Shown in pieces: positions 44,977 through 49,755 of a DNA stretch of 49,755 bases. Location of the stretch: the NCBI GenBank assembly GCA_019694455.1, contig JAIBBY010000038.1:1-49755 (forward strand), read 5' to 3'. Every line of letters begins with the position of its first letter. Position 1 is the first letter of the stretch. The notes beneath the pieces were generated by a model. It saw only the letters and a list, made by a program, of their open reading frames with translations. It did not search any database and was not told where the DNA came from. The DNA is from Pirellulales bacterium. Its GTDB lineage: Bacteria > Planctomycetota > Planctomycetia > Pirellulales > JAEUIK01. Made by a program: the position numbers and the translations under genes.

Positions 44977-45648
44977 CTACTTCGCATCGAGCGGCTCGCC
45001 CGTGTACAAAAAGTACAGCTCGCGAAACTTGCGCACCATGCGGTGGTGACGATAGCGAACCTTCTCGGGCGTCGACCCGAGCTTGGCGGCCGTTTCCGCG
45101 ACCGACAGTTCCTTGATCGACCGCAGATAAAAAACCTCAAAGCTGCGCGGCGACACCTGCTCGCGCAACTGCTTCACCACCGCATGCACCACTTCTTGGC
45201 GCCAGCGGCGTTCCAACGTCTCGACCGGGTCGACCGCCGCGTCCCACGACTTTGCGTCGGCCTTGGGCGCGAATCGCCGCGCCGCCCGCCGCAGCCGGCG
45301 CCGCACCAAATCGGTCGCCCGCGAACGCACGACCGAAAAGAGCCAGCTCCGAAAACGTCCCTGCTCCGGATCGTATTTGAACTCGCGTAGCGCCACGATC
45401 ACCGTGCGAAACACATCCTGCACGCAATCATCCACCTCGCTCTTCGGCACTTGGCAGGCCAAGGTAAAGCGTCGAATCAACGGTCCATACAGTTCGTAAA
45501 ACCGCTGCCACGCCTCCGCCGGGGCCCCTCCCGAGGCGTCCCCTGCCAGTTGCCGCTCCAAATAAACCTGCGCGGCGGCCAGCAGCGCGGCGTCGGTCAC
45601 CTCGCTCACTGGGGTTGGCGTATGTGGCTCTTGCTTCGCGGCGCGCAT
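44977..45648 (-). CDS. Orphan ECF-type RNA polymerase sigma factor
   Basis: 223 residues. Region 2: 'AWQRFYELYGPLIRRFTLACQVPKSEVDDCVQDVFRTVIVAL' and 'GRFRSWLFSVVRSRATDLVRRRLRR'. Region 4: 'SFEVFYLRSIKELSVAETAAKLGSTPEKVRYRHHRMVRKFRELY'. A ~30-residue N-terminal extension and an Ala/Arg-rich linker are present. No anti-sigma, kinase or WD40 partner lies nearby, unlike the sigma factor at 24.15 kb. It ends 20 nt from the convergent bcp gene. The regulon cannot be inferred. Confidence 0.92.
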   Translation of the reverse strand: MRAAKQEPHTPTPVSEVTDAALLAAAQVYLERQLAGDASGGAPAEAWQRFYELYGPLIRRFTLACQVPKSEVDDCVQDVFRTVIVALREFKYDPEQGRFRSWLFSVVRSRATDLVRRRLRRAARRFAPKADAKSWDAAVDPVETLERRWRQEVVHAVVKQLREQVSPRSFEVFYLRSIKELSVAETAAKLGSTPEKVRYRHHRMVRKFRELYFLYTGEPLDAK

Positions 45649-45829
45649 CGTCGGTTAGCTGGTCCCTACTGGGCTTCGTCGCTGTCGTTCCACAGGCTCC
45701 CGCGGTGACAGTCAGTTTACTACGCCAGCCATCGCCAGGTCGCCAGAAGGTAGCAGATCAAGGAACCGTCGCGATTTCCCGGCTACAATCACGGCGCGGC
45801 GAACACCCCGAACATTCAGCGAGGACTCC

Positions 45830-46915
45830 ATGTTTCCACACTACGCCAAATTGCGAGTCTTGCTTCTCGTCATGTTGCTGTGCGCCGCGCTCCGCTGCCC
45901 GGCGGCGGAGCCAGTCGCCGTCGATATCGCGCAAGCCGCCGACGACAAAGTCACCGCGCTCATGGAGAGCCAACTCATTCCAGGACTCTCGCTAGCCATC
46001 GTCGACGACAATGCCCTCGTCCTCGCCAAAGGCTACGGCCTCGCCGATCTGGAGAACGACGTGCCCGCCACGGAGAACACCGTGTACCGCCTCGCTTCGA
46101 TCTCCAAAATGCTCACCGCCGTCGCCGCGATGCAACTGGCCGAACAAGGCAAGCTAGATCTCGATGCGCCCATCCAAAAATACGTTCCTGCCTTCCCCAA
46201 AAAACAATGGCCCGTAACCGCCAGAAATTTGCTTAAACACCAAAGCGGCATTCGGCACTATCGTGGTCGCGAGATGCGCAGCGTGGCCAACTATCGCAAC
46301 GTGGCCGATGGACTGGCGATCTTTCAAGACGACGAATTGCTGTTCGAACCCGGCGACAGGTTTTCGTACTCCACCTACGGCTACAACCTCCTGGGCTGCG
46401 CCATTGAGGGCGCGTCGGACATGCCCTATGCCGAATACATCCAACAATACGTCCTCCAACCCGCCGGCGTAAAAACCATTCAGCCCGACAATCCCGACAC
46501 GATCATTCCGCACCGCGCGGCCGGCTATCGCCGTGGCCCCGGCCGCAAGCTCTTGAACTCGTTCATGGTGAACGTCACCAACAAGTTGCCCGGTGGCGGC
46601 TGGTGCGGCAGCGTCGTCGATCTGGCGCGGTTTGGCATCGCCTACCAGAGCGGCAAGCTGGTCTCCGCCGAAACGCTCGAACGCATGTGGACGCCGCAGC
46701 AAACCAACGCCGGCGAAACCACCGAGTCGGGGCTGGGCTGTTTCATCGACCAAGAGCATTCGCCCCGCCGCGTGTTCCACTCGGGCGGACAGCCCAAGGT
46801 CTCAACGTTCCTATTGCTTTGTCCAGAACGCGGCTGCGCGGTGGCGGTCATGTGCAATCAAGAAAGCGGACCGGTGGCGCTCTTGGCCCAAGAACTCATG
46901 GACCTCATCGACTGA
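45830..46915 (+). CDS. Secreted serine hydrolase, beta-lactamase class C/DD-peptidase fold
   Basis: 361 residues with a signal peptide ('LLLVMLLCAALRCPAAEP'; cleavage near residue 26). The nucleophile motif S-x-x-K is Ser90-Ile-Ser-Lys93. The second motif, normally Y-x-N, reads Tyr180-Ser-Thr182. The third is His317-Ser-Gly319 in place of K-T-G. Many of these are esterases or D-peptidases rather than true beta-lactamases, so I do not assign antibiotic hydrolysis. The Thr at the Asn position deserves a look. Its stop codon overlaps the next start (TGATG). Confidence 0.9.
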   Translation: MFPHYAKLRVLLLVMLLCAALRCPAAEPVAVDIAQAADDKVTALMESQLIPGLSLAIVDDNALVLAKGYGLADLENDVPATENTVYRLASISKMLTAVAAMQLAEQGKLDLDAPIQKYVPAFPKKQWPVTARNLLKHQSGIRHYRGREMRSVANYRNVADGLAIFQDDELLFEPGDRFSYSTYGYNLLGCAIEGASDMPYAEYIQQYVLQPAGVKTIQPDNPDTIIPHRAAGYRRGPGRKLLNSFMVNVTNKLPGGGWCGSVVDLARFGIAYQSGKLVSAETLERMWTPQQTNAGETTESGLGCFIDQEHSPRRVFHSGGQPKVSTFLLLCPERGCAVAVMCNQESGPVALLAQELMDLID

Positions 46916-47067
46916 TGCGCGGCGAAATTCCAATTAGCAAGGAACTCTATTACGCCGCTCTCTGGATCATGCGTAACGGCGAAGCTGATCCACGCAGCGA
47001 TGATAAAAAGTCAAGCGTGGGGAAGGTCCTTGAAGAGTGGTACCGCGGGCTGGCGTGCGAAGGATAG
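46915..47067 (+). CDS. Short protein translationally coupled to the hydrolase
   Basis: 50 residues, starting with the ATG of TGATG at the end of the hydrolase gene. No signal peptide. Content is mixed: 'ELYYAALWIMRNGEADPRSD' then 'KSSVGKVLEEWYRGLACEG'. The overlap and AT-richer composition than the neighbours suggest a real but unrecognised small gene. The chance of a spurious frame remains. Confidence 0.5.
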   Translation: MRGEIPISKELYYAALWIMRNGEADPRSDDKKSSVGKVLEEWYRGLACEG

Positions 47068-47070
47068 GCC

Positions 47071-47466
47071 ATGAGCGACAAAGAAAACGTGTATAGCGCG
47101 ATTCCATGTGATACAAGTGGACGCAGAAGTGCTCTAGGCGCGCGTGTGATCCTCGGCGTGTTGGGAAGCATATCAGTATTGCTCGCAGTTCTTCCATGGG
47201 TCACTGATGGTCGCCCATTTAGCATTCCGTATTGGAACATAGAGTTACCAAATCTGCCGATATTGCCGCTGGACTCACGACTTTATCGCTTCGCCGAGTT
47301 TCCGATGCATATTGCCGGAAAGTGGGTCGATTTTGTGTTCATCCCGCAGGAGGGCGTTGCGCGTGTGCGACCGTTTTTCGTATTCGTGTTCTGGGGGCTG
47401 TCGGGCATTGCGTTGCTGATGCTTTCGACGTCGATTGGGAGACCGTCGAGGGTTCCGAGAATCTAA
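47071..47466 (+). CDS. Hypothetical membrane protein
   Basis: 131 residues; ATG 3 nt after the preceding stop, with GAAGGA 8 nt upstream. Two hydrophobic spans at about 27-46 and 102-122. The intervening stretch has Pro/Trp/Tyr-rich turns ('PYWNIELPNLPILPLDS') and a 'HIAGKWVDFVFIP' strand. The first ~20 residues are charged and should be cytoplasmic. Unknown family. The sequence is noticeably less GC-rich than the surrounding genes, as in its 50-residue neighbour. Confidence 0.68.
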   Translation: MSDKENVYSAIPCDTSGRRSALGARVILGVLGSISVLLAVLPWVTDGRPFSIPYWNIELPNLPILPLDSRLYRFAEFPMHIAGKWVDFVFIPQEGVARVRPFFVFVFWGLSGIALLMLSTSIGRPSRVPRI

Positions 47467-47529
47467 CTCTTGGCAGCAAGAATCTGGTAGTGCATTAATT
47501 CAACTGTAAATGCGTGTGCCGCCAATAGG

Positions 47530-48513
47530 CTACTTCTTCCCCTCACGCTCCTCCCAGCGCTTCATCAACTCCTTCCAGTTTGTGAATATGATCCCTTCGC
47601 TCGCCAGGAATTGCTTCACCACCGGGTCGGAGAACATCTCCGCCTCCCAGGCGCGCTGCTGGTTCGAGCCGGTGATGTGCTTCAGCCCCTCCGTCATCGT
47701 CGATGGATGAAAAATGATCTCCGTGATGCCCGGCCGCAGTCCGCGAACCTGTTCAAAAAACTTGTCGCGCTTCTCCTCATACGTCTTGCCTTCCGGAACC
47801 GAGTCGAAGTCGTCAAGCTTGGGCAACTTGTAATTGCTAAGAATCTGCTTCATCTGCTCCGTCGGCGGCACGCCGCGCTGGCGGAACTTCTCGATCACCG
47901 CGGGCGACGGTTCGATGACCATCGCCGGAATGTGGTACTCCTCGGCCAGCTTGCAGTACACCGCCGTGTAGTCCGGCCGCGCATAGAGCGTGCCCATGTG
48001 CGTGTCGATGTGGCTGGGGCGAATGCCGCGCGACAGCGCGCGCTCGATCTGGGCGCGAATCTCCTTTTCAATTTCCTGCGCGGGCGCCTTCATCGCCGTC
48101 TTGATCGTGTCGTCCCACAAGTAACCATCCGGATCGACCATGCCGGGCACCTCCGATTTCGGCGCCACCGGTCCCCAGCGATACCACGTCCACTCGCTGT
48201 TCATCGCCAGATGCAGCCCCATGTCGTGCTGCGGGTTCTCCTTGTACCAGTGGGCGATTTCGTTGAACCACGGGCACGGAACCATCATCGCGGCCGATTG
48301 AATCTCTCCCTTGCCCAAATAGTTCTTGGCTGCTTCATTCGCTTCGTAGCACATGCCAATGTCGTCGGCGTGCAAAATCAGCACGCGCTTGCCGGCCGGG
48401 AAACCCAACCGCTCGGCCTGCGTTGCGGGCTTGTCCCCCGCTAGCGCCCAACACGGAAGAGCGGCCATGACGGACCACAGCACGAGCGCGGCAAACAATT
48501 TGCGAATGAACAT
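47530..48513 (-). CDS. Secreted ChbG/HpnK (YdjC)-family carbohydrate deacetylase
   Basis: 327 residues. It has a signal peptide (to about residue 26), so it is exported. The metal and catalytic residues of the YdjC family are visible: Asp50-Asp51 ('LHADDIGM'), His101 ('GLHLAM'), and His168 and His172 ('SHIDTHMG'). The C-terminal half shows 'EIIFHPSTM'. The fold is a deformed TIM barrel. Members remove acetyl groups from chito-oligosaccharides or hopanoid precursors. The export signal favours an oligosaccharide substrate. The 174-nt upstream region separates it from the Gly-rich gene on the same strand. Confidence 0.9.
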   Translation of the reverse strand: MFIRKLFAALVLWSVMAALPCWALAGDKPATQAERLGFPAGKRVLILHADDIGMCYEANEAAKNYLGKGEIQSAAMMVPCPWFNEIAHWYKENPQHDMGLHLAMNSEWTWYRWGPVAPKSEVPGMVDPDGYLWDDTIKTAMKAPAQEIEKEIRAQIERALSRGIRPSHIDTHMGTLYARPDYTAVYCKLAEEYHIPAMVIEPSPAVIEKFRQRGVPPTEQMKQILSNYKLPKLDDFDSVPEGKTYEEKRDKFFEQVRGLRPGITEIIFHPSTMTEGLKHITGSNQQRAWEAEMFSDPVVKQFLASEGIIFTNWKELMKRWEEREGKK

Positions 48514-48687
48514 CGAAGCAATTTCTCCCTCAACTGAATAGAATTGAACGCAGGCGGCCTCGCGGATTGATCGCGCTCGCCAAACAACCAGCGGACGATG
48601 CTAAACCACGCGGCGGGCAAAGGCCAGCTAAACAGCAAAGAAACGCCGCGCCGTCCTAAGTGGCCTGCTCGCGGCCCCGAGTTCGAT

Positions 48688-49755
48688 TCACTGGCCCGTA
48701 TCGCCATCTTCGGGTTGCTGCATCCGTACCAGCAACCACTGTTGCGTGCGATCCTTGCCAAAGTGAACCAGCACCGGCGTCTGCTCCTTTGTCAGATTGT
48801 AGATGCCGGTCTCATACACGGTGGTCGTGTTGTCGCCCACGGTCCAAGCCGCGCGCTGCGTCTTGGAATCGACCGCGCCATGCACCGGCAGCGTACTGCC
48901 GCTCAGCACGTCGCTGTAGTTGCCCGCGATCTCGCCCGACTTGTTGACCGCCAATTGAAACAGCGCGGACGAGTTGGTCTGCTCCCCCTGCACCAGAGAA
49001 AACACCCCCAGCGGTGTCCATTCGTCTCCGGCTGCGGGCTGATCGGCAGGCTGTGGCTCGTTTGCCGGCGATTGCGCCAAATCCGACGCTTGTTGATAAT
49101 ACTCGTCGGCCGTGGCGATCGGCTGTCCGTTATCGAGCACCTGATCGTCTTGATAAACGATCGTGTTGCCATAGTCGTAATAAATCGGCGCCGCGCCGCC
49201 CCAACCAAACCAGGTCCCCAGCGCGGGCCAGGTGGCCCAGCGCCAACAATACCCAGATCGCCAACCCGCCGCGTACCAGGCCCCCGGATTCCGCGTGTAC
49301 CAATCGCGATTGTAAAAATTGAACTGATTGAAATCGCGCCGCACCTGATCACCACGCTGACCGGCCCAGCCAGGCTCCAGCGGCCGTGTGCGGTTGCCGC
49401 GCGCCATGTAATCCGCCGGCCGATCGAGTGGCCGGCCAACGCCAAAGTCGGTCGGCAGATTGCGGTGTTCCAGCGCGCCGCGGCCGGCGTTCCGATCACC
49501 CGGTCGGCTCCCACCGAACTCGCCCGGTTGCATGTGGTAGGGTTCGAAGCCACCCGGTCGATAGCCTCCCCCTTCGAACGACGGTGGCCGAAATCCCCCC
49601 GCTTCGACCCCAAATCCTCCCGGTCGACCCGCTTCAAAGCCGCCGGGCCGTCCTCCCTCAAATCCGCCGTAACCTCCCGGCCGCCCCCCCGCGCCGCCAA
49701 CACCACCCCCGCCATACCCGCCGGCACTGCCGCCTCCGTAGCCACCGCCACACCC
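48688..49755 (-). CDS. Partial Gly-rich secreted protein (mu-protocadherin-like)
   Basis: The reading frame is open to the right edge, so the start and probable signal peptide are beyond it. At least 355 codons are present. From the edge inwards: an almost pure glycine tract with Tyr, then R-P-G-G-(F/Y) units and G-G-F-(E) units (49500-49755), a Trp/Asp/Tyr-rich section ('NQFNFYNRDWYTRNPGAWY'), a Gln/Pro linker, and a C-terminal globular domain of ~125 residues ('WTPLGVFSLVQGEQTNSSALFQLAVNKSGEIAGNY'). This layout matches proteins in planctomycete genomes labelled mu-protocadherin cell-surface proteins. Function not established. A second overlapping frame on the same strand is a shadow. Confidence 0.75.
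   Translation of the reverse strand, partial: GCGGGYGGGSAGGYGGGGVGGAGGRPGGYGGFEGGRPGGFEAGRPGGFGVEAGGFRPPSFEGGGYRPGGFEPYHMQPGEFGGSRPGDRNAGRGALEHRNLPTDFGVGRPLDRPADYMARGNRTRPLEPGWAGQRGDQVRRDFNQFNFYNRDWYTRNPGAWYAAGWRSGYCWRWATWPALGTWFGWGGAAPIYYDYGNTIVYQDDQVLDNGQPIATADEYYQQASDLAQSPANEPQPADQPAAGDEWTPLGVFSLVQGEQTNSSALFQLAVNKSGEIAGNYSDVLSGSTLPVHGAVDSKTQRAAWTVGDNTTTVYETGIYNLTKEQTPVLVHFGKDRTQQWLLVRMQQPEDGDTGQ

Overview
This 49.8 kb window is a piece of a GC-rich bacterial chromosome that I assign to the Planctomycetota, most likely a Pirellulales-type lineage. The assignment rests on the sequence. It has DUF1501 and DUF1080 proteins, a Tat-exported Gfo/Idh/MocA oxidoreductase, a redoxin/cytochrome c/copper-monooxygenase fusion, an ECF sigma factor coupled to a membrane Ser/Thr kinase with WD40 repeats, a PEP-CTERM exoprotein, and glycine-rich secreted proteins. 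The ribosomal/DNA cluster prs-rplY-pth-rpsF-ssb-rplI is also arranged in a planctomycete manner. No rRNA, tRNA, CRISPR array, insertion sequence or prophage was recognised. Gene density is high and most genes carry readable Shine-Dalgarno sequences.

Layout. 0-9.3 kb: secreted DUF1080 protein, a secreted VRDHR-repeat protein, the lipid kinase yegS, a DUF1501 protein, the branched-chain amino-acid genes ilvN-ilvC followed by a small unknown gene, a VCBS/FG-GAP secreted protein and a lipoprotein. 9.4-15.3 kb: a large GT-C-like membrane protein, a small DUF6188-like protein, a NagX/HGSNAT-like membrane acyltransferase, a glycine/proline-rich CARDB exoprotein and a doubtful small membrane protein. 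15.4-19.5 kb (minus strand): prs, rplY, pth, rpsF, ssb, rplI, notable for lacking rpsR between ssb and rplI. 20-24 kb: the redoxin-cytochrome-copper fusion, a stand-alone PII protein, a small lipoprotein and an acyl-CoA dehydrogenase.

24.1-31.4 kb is the most interesting stretch. An ECF sigma factor overlaps (TGATG) a 1190-residue kinase with WD40 repeats. Two short unknown proteins follow closely, each with its own strong ribosome binding site, and then an MsbA-type ABC exporter. ECF/kinase pairs are known from planctomycetes, but the two trailing proteins are not recognised and may be the substrate or output of the kinase. 31.4-35.5 kb: a ParD/ParE-like toxin-antitoxin pair that converges on and overlaps a PEP-CTERM protein, an SDR, a zinc-ribbon membrane protein and a PhyH-type dioxygenase. 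35.6-41.6 kb: a B12-type radical SAM enzyme, an outer-membrane beta-barrel candidate, a GNAT acetyltransferase, the Gfo/Idh oxidoreductase and a cardiolipin-synthase-like PLD enzyme. 41.6-49.8 kb: argS, rsfS, bcp, an orphan ECF sigma factor, a serine hydrolase with two small downstream genes, a secreted ChbG/HpnK-like deacetylase, and a glycine-rich exoprotein cut by the right edge.

Functionally the window mixes core translation and amino-acid genes with the exoprotein-rich, heavily signal-regulated accessory content expected of planctomycetes. All functional calls come from reading motifs by eye. No database search was run.
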